Shown here one piece after another: positions 16,380 through 24,083 of a stretch of DNA of 33,718 bases (within the stretch, counting starts at the first letter, position 1; the number at the start of each line of letters is the position of its first letter). Origin of the DNA: CAZMGD01 sp964565705 (GTDB lineage: Bacteria; Actinomycetota; Acidimicrobiia; Acidimicrobiales; Ilumatobacteraceae); NCBI GenBank assembly GCA_964565705.1, contig CAZMGD010000037.1:1-33718 (forward strand), written 5' to 3'. A program made the position numbers and the translations under genes. Below the pieces are notes generated by a model. That model was not told where the DNA came from, made no database searches, and worked only from the letters and a program-made list of their open reading frames with translations.

Positions 16380-17089
16380 CGCTTCTTGCTCTTCTTCGGG
16401 GTCGCCTCTGCGACCGCGTCGGGAAGGTACCGGCTGATCGCCCAGACGGTGATCTCGTCGATGATCGCGTCGCGCGACGGGCGCCGCTTGCCGTAGTACC
16501 AGGTGCCCAGCGTCGACATGCCCGCGACCATCGCGAACAGGGCGCGAGTGGACAGTTGGTGGGCCTCGGGAGTCACGACCGACCCTTGCTCCTGAGCCTC
16601 CTCCGTGCCGAACTGCACCAAGCGTTCGATCTGCGTCCGAACCTCGTCGAACACCCCTGACGCTGCCAGTTCACTGTCGACGAGGACGTCGGCGGCGAAC
16701 AACGAGGCAGCGAGCGCCCGATGCTGGTCGAACACGTCGTACATGTCAGCGATCAACGCACGCGCCGATTCGCGAGGCGCATCGAAGCGGTTGGGGTTCG
16801 ACAGCCGACGTTCGATCTCGCGATCCACCAGTTCGACGAAGGGCTTGACCATCGCCTCCCGGAACAAGCCCGCCTTGCTGCCGAAGTACCGGAACATCAA
16901 CGTCTCGGAGACCTGCGCGTGATCGGCGATCTCGCGGGTCGAGGCGCTCGTGTACCCCTTGAGATTGAACACGGTCTGGGCCGAGCTGATCAGCAGGCGA
17001 CGGGGTTCGCCGCGTTGGCGGCGCTTCCTGACGAGGTCCGTACCCGGGTCGGCGCCGTTCGTCTGCGATTCTGTGCTGGTCCGCGCCAT
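16376..17089 (-). CDS. TetR family transcriptional regulator
   Basis: This 237-residue regulator has an N-terminal helix-turn-helix at about 31-77 (AQTVFNLKGYTSASTREIADHAQVS, then ETLMFRYFGSKAGLFREA) and an all-helical ligand-binding domain. A basic tail, PKKSKKR, ends it. The frame opens at 17155, but the ATG at 17089 (MARTSTES) is the likely start. The longer version would place the start codon inside a palindrome that looks like the regulator's own operator. It is divergent from the six-gene LuxE/C/A-like operon. It is the only DNA-binding regulator recognised in the window, which makes it the best candidate for the factor that binds the repeated 12-bp sites. The inducer is probably an acyl-CoA or pathway intermediate, by analogy with other catabolic TetR proteins. 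Confidence 0.9.
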   Translation of the reverse strand: MARTSTESQTNGADPGTDLVRKRRQRGEPRRLLISSAQTVFNLKGYTSASTREIADHAQVSETLMFRYFGSKAGLFREAMVKPFVELVDREIERRLSNPNRFDAPRESARALIADMYDVFDQHRALAASLFAADVLVDSELAASGVFDEVRTQIERLVQFGTEEAQEQGSVVTPEAHQLSTRALFAMVAGMSTLGTWYYGKRRPSRDAIIDEITVWAISRYLPDAVAEATPKKSKKR

Positions 17090-17147
17090 CGGATCGACGG
17101 TACCAGCCGATCGTGCGATCGCACAGTCGAGCGTTCGCTGTTGTGAA

Positions 17148-17168
17148 GTAACCACTAGCTAGCTACTG
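17148..17168. promoter_or_regulatory. TetR/amidohydrolase divergent operator: regulon-like site overlapping a 16-bp palindrome
   Basis: Two elements overlap. Bases 17148-17159 read GCTAG-TG-GTTAC on the minus strand, 10 of 12 identical to site 3. Bases 17153-17168, CACTAGCTAGCTACTG, form a 16-bp palindrome in which 7 of 8 pairs match. A TACTGT box at 17164-17169 ends six bases before the amidohydrolase ATG. A bound repressor would therefore cover the -10 element and could also control the TetR gene itself. Confidence 0.6.
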
Positions 17169-17175
17169 TTTCGAC

Positions 17176-18471
17176 ATGCGCACAGACGAGCTCATCTTGG
17201 TCAGCGTCGACGATCATGTGGTGGAGCCGTCGGGCATGTTCGACCGGCACCTGCCGGCGAGCATCAGAGCCCGCGACGACATCCCCCACGTCGTGCGAAC
17301 GGAGGCCGGCGATGACGTGTGGGTGTACGACGACCGACAGTTCCCGAACATCGGCCTGAACGCGGTCGCCGGACGGCCACGCGACGAGTACGGGGTCGAT
17401 CCCACATCGTTCGAGGAGATGCGCGCCGGCTGTTGGGACGCCGAGAAGCGACTCGACGACATGAACGCCAACGGCGTGCTCGGGTCGATGTGCTTCCCCT
17501 CGTTCCCCCGTCTGTGCGGGCAGGTGTTCGCAGAAGCCGCCGACAAGGAGCTGGCGCTGCACTGCGTGCGCGCCTACAACGACTGGCACCTGGAGGACTG
17601 GTGCGGCATCGCGCCCGAGCGATTCATCCCGCTCGGCATCGTGCCCTTCTGGGACATCGACCTGATGCTGGACGAGACGCGACGGTTGGCCGAGCGCGGG
17701 TTCCACGCGATCTCGTTCTCCGAGAACCCCAGCAAGCTCGGGTTCCCGAGCCTGCACTCGGACCACTGGGATCCGTTCTGGGCGGCATGTCAGGACCTGG
17801 GCATCATCCCCTGCCTGCACATCGGTTCCTCGTCGACGATCGTGGTCACCTCGGCCGACGCTCCGTTCGACGTGACCGCGACCCTCCAACCGATGAACAT
17901 CGTCCAGGCCGCAGCGGACCTCGTCTGGTCGCCGGTGCTGCGCAAGTTCCCCGACCTCAAGATCGCCCTGTCCGAGGGTGGCGTCGGCTGGCTGCCGTAC
18001 TTCCTCGACAAGATCGACCTCGTCTACCGCAAGCAGTCCGGCTGGACGAAGCAGGACTACGGCGACGCGCTGCCGAGCGAGGTGTTCCGCGACCGGATCA
18101 TCACCTGCTTCCTCGACGACCGGGTGACACCCGACGTCGCCCAGCGGGCCGGGATCGAGAACATGACGTGGGAGTGCGACTACCCCCACTCCGACTCCGA
18201 CTGGCCGGATTCCCCGGAGATCGCGCTCGCCGGCATGGCGGGCCTCGACGACGCCACGATCAACACGATCACCCACGAGAACGCCATGCGGCTGTTCGAC
18301 TACCACCCGTTCGAGACGAGGGCACGGGATCTCTGCACCGTCGGCGCGCTGCGCGGCGAAGCCGCGGCCAAGGGCGTCGACACGGCGATGCGCAGCATGC
18401 GCACCCGGGCGCAGACGATGGGAACTGCGGCGGGCGCCCAGCAAGACCTGCTGACCCCCGGCCGGAACTGA
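17176..18471 (+). CDS. Amidohydrolase 2 family metal-dependent hydrolase
   Basis: This 431-residue TIM-barrel protein belongs to the amidohydrolase-2 (ACMSD-like) group. Metal-ligand candidates are Asp12 and His14 in SVDDHVVEP, His215 in CLHIGSS and Asp335 in ECDYPHSD. LSEGGVGWLPYFLDKID is a conserved block of this subgroup. Members decarboxylate or hydrolyse ring or ring-cleavage products; related genes are frequent in actinobacterial aromatic, steroid and terpenoid catabolic clusters. The ATG has no Shine-Dalgarno sequence and lies six bases after a TACTGT box, so a leaderless mRNA is likely. It is the first gene of a six-gene operon and ends one base before the next start. The substrate is unknown. 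Confidence 0.85.
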   Translation: MRTDELILVSVDDHVVEPSGMFDRHLPASIRARDDIPHVVRTEAGDDVWVYDDRQFPNIGLNAVAGRPRDEYGVDPTSFEEMRAGCWDAEKRLDDMNANGVLGSMCFPSFPRLCGQVFAEAADKELALHCVRAYNDWHLEDWCGIAPERFIPLGIVPFWDIDLMLDETRRLAERGFHAISFSENPSKLGFPSLHSDHWDPFWAACQDLGIIPCLHIGSSSTIVVTSADAPFDVTATLQPMNIVQAAADLVWSPVLRKFPDLKIALSEGGVGWLPYFLDKIDLVYRKQSGWTKQDYGDALPSEVFRDRIITCFLDDRVTPDVAQRAGIENMTWECDYPHSDSDWPDSPEIALAGMAGLDDATINTITHENAMRLFDYHPFETRARDLCTVGALRGEAAAKGVDTAMRSMRTRAQTMGTAAGAQQDLLTPGRN

Positions 18472-18472
18472 C

Positions 18473-19822
18473 GTGGGCTCGGTCGCCGACCGGATCGTCG
18501 CACGGGTCGGACACGAACGGCCCTTCGAGTTCGAGCGTGCAGAACTGGAGGAGCAGTGGATCGTCGCCGCCGGCGAACGACTCGCCGAACGCAGGCGCAG
18601 CATCCCGGCGCTGGACGCGTTGGCGTCCGAGCACGGCATCGAGGAGATCCGCGAGCTGTCGGACCTGATCCCGCTGCTGTTCGCCCACTCGTCGTACAAG
18701 TCGTATCCGCGGTCGTTCCTCGACAAAGGGCGGTGGGACGGGCTCACGCGCTGGTTGGACACGCTCGCCACCGAGTCGTTGGTGGACGTCGACGTATCCG
18801 GCGTGGCCAACCAGGACGAGTGGATGCAGGCCCTCGCCGCAGCCGGACACCCCGTCTACGCGACCAGCGGCACGAGCGGCAAGAGCTCGTTCCTGCCGGC
18901 CACGACAGCGGACCGTGCGTTCACGATGCGCTGCATCGTCCGTTCCGTGGAGTGGCAGCACGGGATCGTGCCCGACGCCAGCATGCCCGTGGTCGTGCTC
19001 GCCCCGTCGCAGGGCACGAGTCGGGCCACGGAGTTCTTCCGTGAGTTCGCCGCCGCCTATGGCGACCCGGAGCGCACGTGGTTCCTGACCGACGACGCCG
19101 TGCGCCTCCAGGACATGAGCCGGCTGGCGACGCTGTCCAAAGCGATCGCCGACGGGCGGGCCACGCCGAGCGAGATCGCTGCCTTCGAGGGTGATGCGGC
19201 CGAGCGCCGTGAGCGGCTGGATTCGGACTGGGAGCGGATGTGTGACGTGGTGAGCGGCCTCGCCGGCCAGCGCGTCGTCATCCAGGGCTTCTGGGCGCAG
19301 CAGTGGACGCTGATCGAGCGGCTTCGGGCACGCGGCGTGACCCGCATCGCGCTCGACCAGGGCTCGCTGCTCGGCGTCGGCGGCGGCACCAAGGGGGTGG
19401 CGATGCCAGCCGACTACCAGCAGCAGGTGTTCGCCTTCTGGGGTCTCGACGAGTCGAGGCAGTCCAGCGGGTACGGCATGTCCGAGCTCTCGGCCGCCCT
19501 GCCACAGATCGGCGACCGGTACGTGGTGCAGCCGTGGGTCGTCCCACTCGTGCTCGACGAGGAGGGAACCACCTTGCTCAACGCCCCGTCGGGTCAGGTC
19601 GAGGGCCGGTTCGCGTTCTTGGACCTCGCCGTCGAGGGTCGGTGGGGAGGGATCATCAGCGGCGACCGCGTCGTCGCCGACTTCGACTCGCCGGCGCCGA
19701 GCATCGTCGCTGGCTCCGTCGTCCGCTACAGCGAGTTGCGCGGTGGCGACGACGACCGGCTCACCTGTGCGGGAACGGTCGACGCGTTCGTCCGCGGCTT
19801 CGACCAGGCAACAGGGGTGTGA
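18473..19822 (+). CDS. LuxE-like acyl-protein synthetase (ANL superfamily)
   Basis: This 449-residue protein resembles LuxE-type acyl-protein synthetases. A Ser/Thr/Gly-rich adenylation loop TSGTSGKSS sits at 131-139, and SSGYGMSELSAALP near 331-344 corresponds to the acyl-adenylate motif. The C-terminal domain is short, without the full ANL lysine region. Cys432 lies 17 residues from the end, comparable to the acyl-accepting cysteine near the C-terminus of Photobacterium LuxE. Such enzymes activate a fatty acid with ATP and present the acyl group to LuxC for reduction. The GTG start lies one base after the amidohydrolase stop, and the LuxC-like gene begins two bases after the TGA. A PaaK-like CoA ligase is the main alternative, but the LuxC neighbour favours LuxE. 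Confidence 0.75.
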   Translation: MGSVADRIVARVGHERPFEFERAELEEQWIVAAGERLAERRRSIPALDALASEHGIEEIRELSDLIPLLFAHSSYKSYPRSFLDKGRWDGLTRWLDTLATESLVDVDVSGVANQDEWMQALAAAGHPVYATSGTSGKSSFLPATTADRAFTMRCIVRSVEWQHGIVPDASMPVVVLAPSQGTSRATEFFREFAAAYGDPERTWFLTDDAVRLQDMSRLATLSKAIADGRATPSEIAAFEGDAAERRERLDSDWERMCDVVSGLAGQRVVIQGFWAQQWTLIERLRARGVTRIALDQGSLLGVGGGTKGVAMPADYQQQVFAFWGLDESRQSSGYGMSELSAALPQIGDRYVVQPWVVPLVLDEEGTTLLNAPSGQVEGRFAFLDLAVEGRWGGIISGDRVVADFDSPAPSIVAGSVVRYSELRGGDDDRLTCAGTVDAFVRGFDQATGV

Positions 19823-19824
19823 CC

Positions 19825-21180
19825 ATGCGCGCCGTGCCCCACATCGTGAAGGGACGTCCGGTCGAGGGCGCCGACGTCGCCCACCCGCACTTCACGACAC
19901 CGGCGATCGACGTCGACGACCTCGTCTGGTCGCGACGCGAACCGGGCCCGGCGTTCGACGTGCCGATCGACGAGGTCGTCGACCTGCTCGTCGCCGTCGG
20001 TGAACGCCTCGACCCGCACACCAACCCGTGGCTGCGCGAATCGATGGAGTGGGCCGGCGAATCCGGCCACCTGACCGCCCGGTTGCTCGAGCACTCCTAC
20101 GAGGGGTTGCCGGCGCTGTTCGGCCGCGAGTCACTCGAGTTCCAACTCGACACTGAACTGGGTCGCGATCGGATCGAGGGTTGGGCCGAGGTGCGCGACC
20201 CGTGGGGCCACACGCACCGGATCCGGGCGTTCCCGCCCCGCCTGGCCCACGTCGTGGCCGGCAACACCCCCGGCACTGCCGCGGTGAGCATCGTGCGCGG
20301 CGCGCTCACTCGCGGCGTGAACCTGCTGAAGCTCGGCTCCGACGACCCGCTGACGGCGTCGGCGATCCTGCGCACGATGGCCGAGATCGCCCCCGACCAC
20401 CCGGTGCTCCGCTCGTTCACAGCGGTCTACTGGCGAGGTGGCGATCGCAGCATCGAGAGCGTCGTGTTCCGCCCGCAGTACTACGACAAGCTCGTCGCCT
20501 GGGGTGGCGAGGCGGCCATCCGCAACGCGCTCTCCTACGTCGGTCCCGGCTTCGAGCTCGTCGCGTTCGACCCGAAGGTCTCGATCTCGCTCGTCGGTCG
20601 CGAAGCCTTCGAATCCGACACAGCGGTCAAGGAGTCCGCCGGCCGGGCAGCGACCGACGTCGGCCTCTACAACCAGGGGGCGTGCGCCTCGAGCCGATTC
20701 ATCTACGCCGAAGGCTCGCTCGACGAGCTCCGTCCGTGGTGCCGGCAGCTCGCCGCTGAGCTGGGCGTCGATCGGCCACTGACCGACGGATCCGGTGTCG
20801 CCGTGCCCCACGCGGTGCGCGAAGAGGTCGACGCGCTCCGCTTCCTCGCCCCCGACTACGAGGTGTTCGGCGACTACCGCACCGGCACCGTCGTGCTGTC
20901 CACGGACCCGGTCGACTTCCACCCCGACGGGAAGGTGGTCAACGTCGTCGCAGTGCCAGATCTCGCCGACGCCCTGGAGCACGTCACCGTTGCCACGCAG
21001 ACCATCGGGCTCTACCCGCCGGCGCGTGGCATCGAGCTCCGAGACCGTCTCGCGGCTGCCGGCATGCAACGCCTGGTCGAGCTCGGCGAGGTCGCTTCCA
21101 AGGTGCCCGGCGTGCCGCACGACGGCTTCTTCCCACTGCATCGACTCGTCCGTTGGCTGGTCGACGACACCGCACAGTGA
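19825..21180 (+). CDS. LuxC-like acyl-CoA/acyl-protein reductase
   Basis: This 451-residue protein of the LuxC family (aldehyde-dehydrogenase-related) has Cys287 in LYNQGACASSRF as the predicted acyl-accepting nucleophile. That is close to the position of the catalytic cysteine in Vibrio and Photobacterium LuxC. HVVAGNTPGTAAVSIVRGA and LLKLGSDDP form the expected NADPH-binding region. It should reduce an activated acyl group to the aldehyde with NADPH. The ATG lies two bases after the LuxE-like stop, so the two are translationally linked, as LuxE and LuxC are functionally linked in marine lux systems. The next gene, 34 bases downstream, is a LuxA-like monooxygenase. The family call is firm; the chain type reduced is unknown. 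Confidence 0.82.
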   Translation: MRAVPHIVKGRPVEGADVAHPHFTTPAIDVDDLVWSRREPGPAFDVPIDEVVDLLVAVGERLDPHTNPWLRESMEWAGESGHLTARLLEHSYEGLPALFGRESLEFQLDTELGRDRIEGWAEVRDPWGHTHRIRAFPPRLAHVVAGNTPGTAAVSIVRGALTRGVNLLKLGSDDPLTASAILRTMAEIAPDHPVLRSFTAVYWRGGDRSIESVVFRPQYYDKLVAWGGEAAIRNALSYVGPGFELVAFDPKVSISLVGREAFESDTAVKESAGRAATDVGLYNQGACASSRFIYAEGSLDELRPWCRQLAAELGVDRPLTDGSGVAVPHAVREEVDALRFLAPDYEVFGDYRTGTVVLSTDPVDFHPDGKVVNVVAVPDLADALEHVTVATQTIGLYPPARGIELRDRLAAAGMQRLVELGEVASKVPGVPHDGFFPLHRLVRWLVDDTAQ

Positions 21181-21214
21181 CAACCATCGACAACCTGAAC
21201 GTGAAGGGGATCTT

Positions 21215-22309
21215 GTGAAGTTCGGTCTGTTCTACGAGATGTTCGTACCGCCCGACGAGCCCGGCGCGGAGGCGAAGATCGTCCGCCAGACGGTGGACCA
21301 GATCGTCCACGCCGACCGCCACGGATGGGACTACGTGTGGTTGACCGAGCACCACTTCCTGGGTGGGTTCTCGCACATGTCCGCCCCGGAGGTCATCTTC
21401 GGAGCGGCCGCCTACCAGACCGAGCACATCAGGTTCGGGTTCGGTCTGGCATTGACACCGCCCACCTACAACCACCCGGTCCGCATCGCCGAACGGGCAG
21501 CGATGCTCGACTGCCTCAGCGGCGGACGGGTCGACATCGGGTCTGGCCGTTCGACGACCCCCGCCGAGCTGTACGGCTTCGGACTCGATCCGGAGGAATC
21601 CCGCGCCCAGTGGATGGAGGGACTCGAAGCCGTCGCCCGACTGCTCGCCGAGGAGGACGTCGAGCTCGACGGCGAGTTCGTGAAGATGCCGCCCCGCACC
21701 GTCTACCCGCGACCCGTGCAACAGCCACACCCTCCCTTGTGGGTCGGCGGTGTCGGTCCCGGAAACGCCGAGCGGGCAGCGAAGCTCGGGCTCGGCATGC
21801 TGTTCTTCGCGATCAAGGCCGACCCCGAGGGACTGCGCGCGTCCATCCGCGCGTACAAGGACAACATCGGCAACGCCCAACCGTTCTGCGGCGCGGTCAA
21901 CAACCAGACCGCCGGCTTCGTCAACGGGTTGTGCAGCTACGACCGCGACGAGATCCGAAGCATGGCAGCGCTCAAGACGGTGGAACACACCTACCACGGC
22001 AACATCCACATGCTGACGGGCTGGCCAGGTGACGTCGCCCCGCCCAGCTATGCCCACGTCACCTCCGGCGACACCCAGATGTTCTACGACGCGATCCGCG
22101 CCGATAAGCAAGCCGTCGCCGACGGCATGCTCGAGGGTGGCTTCGTGATGGCCGGCACGCCGGAGGACTGCGCGGCGGTGCTCGACGCGTTTCACGAGGT
22201 CGGCGTCGACCAGGTCATCATCCACATGCAGATGGGCAACGTGCCCCACGAACGGATCCTGGAGTCCATCGAGCTGATGGGCACCGAAGTGCTCCCGAAG
22301 TACCGCTGA
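21215..22309 (+). CDS. LuxA-like LLM-class flavin-dependent monooxygenase
   Basis: This 364-residue member of the bacterial luciferase superfamily has WLTEHHF at residues 42-48. His46-His47 correspond to the His-His pair near the active site of LuxA. SGGRVDIGSGR and PLWVGGVGPGNAERAAKLGLG are typical flavin/phosphate-binding segments, and the protein has the single TIM-barrel length. It should use reduced FMN (F420 is less likely) and O2 to oxidise an aldehyde or to carry out Baeyer-Villiger or hydroxylation chemistry. The GTG start has AAGGGGA five bases upstream. No LuxB-like partner, LuxG-like flavin reductase or LuxD is adjacent. Light emission cannot be inferred; most superfamily members are dark monooxygenases. 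Confidence 0.88.
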   Translation: MKFGLFYEMFVPPDEPGAEAKIVRQTVDQIVHADRHGWDYVWLTEHHFLGGFSHMSAPEVIFGAAAYQTEHIRFGFGLALTPPTYNHPVRIAERAAMLDCLSGGRVDIGSGRSTTPAELYGFGLDPEESRAQWMEGLEAVARLLAEEDVELDGEFVKMPPRTVYPRPVQQPHPPLWVGGVGPGNAERAAKLGLGMLFFAIKADPEGLRASIRAYKDNIGNAQPFCGAVNNQTAGFVNGLCSYDRDEIRSMAALKTVEHTYHGNIHMLTGWPGDVAPPSYAHVTSGDTQMFYDAIRADKQAVADGMLEGGFVMAGTPEDCAAVLDAFHEVGVDQVIIHMQMGNVPHERILESIELMGTEVLPKYR

Positions 22310-22312
22310 ACG

Positions 22313-23125
22313 ATGGGGAAGGGTCGACCGGCCGAGTCGGTGGCCATGGTCACCGGCGCGGCCAGCGGCATCGGGTTGGCGCTCGCGCGAGCGCTCGCCT
22401 CACGGGTCGCGAGCGTCGTGCTCGTCGACCGTGACGGCGACGCGTTGGAGCGCGCCGCGCGAGCTGACGACTCCCTCAGCGATGCGCACCTCATCGTCGC
22501 GGACGTCCGGGACGTGGACGCCGTCGAGGCGGTCGCGCAACGCGCCGCCGGCCTCGGGACGATCAGCATCGCGTGCCTGAACGCCGGCGTGACCTCGACG
22601 GGTCCGACGATCTGGGACACGCCGATCTCGGTGTTGCAGCGCATCCTCGACGTCAACGTCGTGGGCACCGCGAACTGCATCCGCTCGGTCGTGCCGCGCA
22701 TGATCGCGCAGCCCGATCCGTCCGCGGTCGTCATCACCGCCTCGATGGCCGGGCTGGTCGCGTCGCCCAACTCGGGTGCCTACGCGGCGAGCAAGGCGGC
22801 GACCGTCGCGCTCGCCAAGGCGTTGCGCGGCGAGCTCGCGATCGCTGCACCGCACGTGCAGGTCAGCTGCTGCTGCCCTGGCATGGTGCGCACCAACCTG
22901 ATGCGCACCTCCGCCGACGCGCTGCCCGGCACGATGGCCGACGACATCATGGTCGCCAGCCACGACGCCCTGAACACGATGGGGATCAGGCCGGAGGAAC
23001 AGGCGACTTCGATCCTCGATGCCGTCGGCAACGGCAGCTTCTGGGTGCTGCCACCCACCGGCGATCTGTTCAACGTCATGCTCGACGGTGAGCTGGGCGA
23101 GCTCTCGGAGGAGATCACTCGATGA
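22313..23125 (+). CDS. SDR family oxidoreductase
   Basis: This 270-residue short-chain dehydrogenase has the cofactor motif TGAASGIG at 15-22, CLNAG in place of NNAG, and catalytic Tyr157/Lys161 in AYAASKAA. VSCCCPGMVRTNL is the usual PG motif region with extra cysteines. The ATG is three bases downstream of the LuxA-like stop, and its own end overlaps the next gene as ATGA, so it is firmly inside the operon. It may interconvert the alcohol and ketone or aldehyde forms of the compound handled by the LuxC- and LuxA-like enzymes. That link is inferred from position only. Confidence 0.9.
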   Translation: MGKGRPAESVAMVTGAASGIGLALARALASRVASVVLVDRDGDALERAARADDSLSDAHLIVADVRDVDAVEAVAQRAAGLGTISIACLNAGVTSTGPTIWDTPISVLQRILDVNVVGTANCIRSVVPRMIAQPDPSAVVITASMAGLVASPNSGAYAASKAATVALAKALRGELAIAAPHVQVSCCCPGMVRTNLMRTSADALPGTMADDIMVASHDALNTMGIRPEEQATSILDAVGNGSFWVLPPTGDLFNVMLDGELGELSEEITR

Positions 23126-24063
23126 CCGATGACCAGCTCACGATCGACTGGGTCCGCGCCGAAGGCGACCGCCTTCGCCGGTGGGGCCGATGGGGCGACG
23201 ACGACGGCAAGGGCGCGCTCAACCTGCTGACTCCGGAGCGGGTGCTCGCCGCGGTACAGACCGTGCGGACGGGGGAGGTCATCTCGCTGGCGATGCCGTT
23301 CGGGCCGGGCGGCCCGCAACCCGATCAGGGACGCTTCAACCCCAAACTGACGATGGTCGCCCTCGGCGACCAGCAGCTTCCCGGTGGCTTCCAGTACGCG
23401 GACGACACGCTGTTCATGTCGTTGCAGGGCGCGACGCAATGGGACGCACTGTCGCACGCGTTCTACGACGGGGTGATGTGGAACGGCCGAGCGTCGGCCG
23501 AGGCGATCAGCGAGTCGGGCACCGTCGCCAACTCCGTGACCTCGTTCCGCGACGGCGTGGTCGGCCGTGGTGTGCTGCTCGACGTGGCACGCCACCTGGG
23601 CACCGATTGCCTCGCCGACAACCAGGCGATCTTGCCGGAGCTGCTCGACGAGGTGGCCGATGCGCAAGGCACTGACGTGGCTGCCGGCGACATCGTGCTC
23701 GTCCGGACCGGTCGCGTGGGGCGGGCGATCCGCGACGGCGCGTTCCCGATGGCAACGTTCACGATGACGTCGCCCGGGTTGTCGGTCCGGTGCGCGTCCT
23801 GGCTGGTCGATCACGACGTGGCGGCCGTCGCCGCGGACAACGTCGCGGTCGAGGTCACGCAGTCGGAGGCGTCGGGGGCGATGATGCCGCTGCACATGAT
23901 CTGCCAGCGCGATGCCGGCATCATCTTCGGCGAGCTGTTCGACCTCGAGGCACTGTCGAGGTCGTGTGCCGCAGACCGTCGCTGGACGTTCCTCCTGGTC
24001 GCCGCACCGCTGCCGGTGACCGGAGCGGTCGGCTCGCCCGTCAACCCGCTGGCGATCCGCTGA
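23122..24063 (+). CDS. Cyclase family protein (kynurenine-formamidase-like metal hydrolase)
   Basis: This 313-residue protein resembles the cyclase/kynurenine formamidase family. GATQWDALSHAFYDG (Thr105, Asp108, His112) corresponds to the family's metal-binding HxGTHxDxxxH region, with Gln-Trp where His is more usual. DIVLVRTGR and ADNVAVEV are other conserved strands. Family members hydrolyse amides, lactones or cyclic ketone-derived products, and some are annotated as polyketide cyclases. It begins within the SDR stop (ATGA) and is the last gene of the operon. A hairpin begins at its final codons. With the amidohydrolase at the front of the operon, this gives two hydrolases flanking the reductase and monooxygenase genes, consistent with ring or lactone opening. 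The substrate is unknown. Confidence 0.8.
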   Translation: MTDDQLTIDWVRAEGDRLRRWGRWGDDDGKGALNLLTPERVLAAVQTVRTGEVISLAMPFGPGGPQPDQGRFNPKLTMVALGDQQLPGGFQYADDTLFMSLQGATQWDALSHAFYDGVMWNGRASAEAISESGTVANSVTSFRDGVVGRGVLLDVARHLGTDCLADNQAILPELLDEVADAQGTDVAAGDIVLVRTGRVGRAIRDGAFPMATFTMTSPGLSVRCASWLVDHDVAAVAADNVAVEVTQSEASGAMMPLHMICQRDAGIIFGELFDLEALSRSCAADRRWTFLLVAAPLPVTGAVGSPVNPLAIR

Positions 24064-24079
24064 CCCGGGCCAGCGGATC
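24054..24079. terminator. Hairpin between convergent cyclase and P450 genes
   Basis: A perfect nine-base inverted repeat, GATCCGCTG and CAGCGGATC, encloses an eight-base loop that itself contains CCCGGG. It begins in the last codons of the cyclase gene, covers its TGA and ends five bases before the convergent P450 stop. It could act as a terminator in both directions. There is no T-run, so intrinsic termination is not assured. Confidence 0.55.
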
Positions 24080-24083
24080 GCTG

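Noticed and set aside
18473..22309. A true bioluminescence (lux) operon
   Set aside because: There is no LuxB, LuxD or LuxG, the luciferase-like protein belongs to a superfamily of mostly dark enzymes, and the neighbours are catabolic. Only the resemblance of the three enzymes is claimed.
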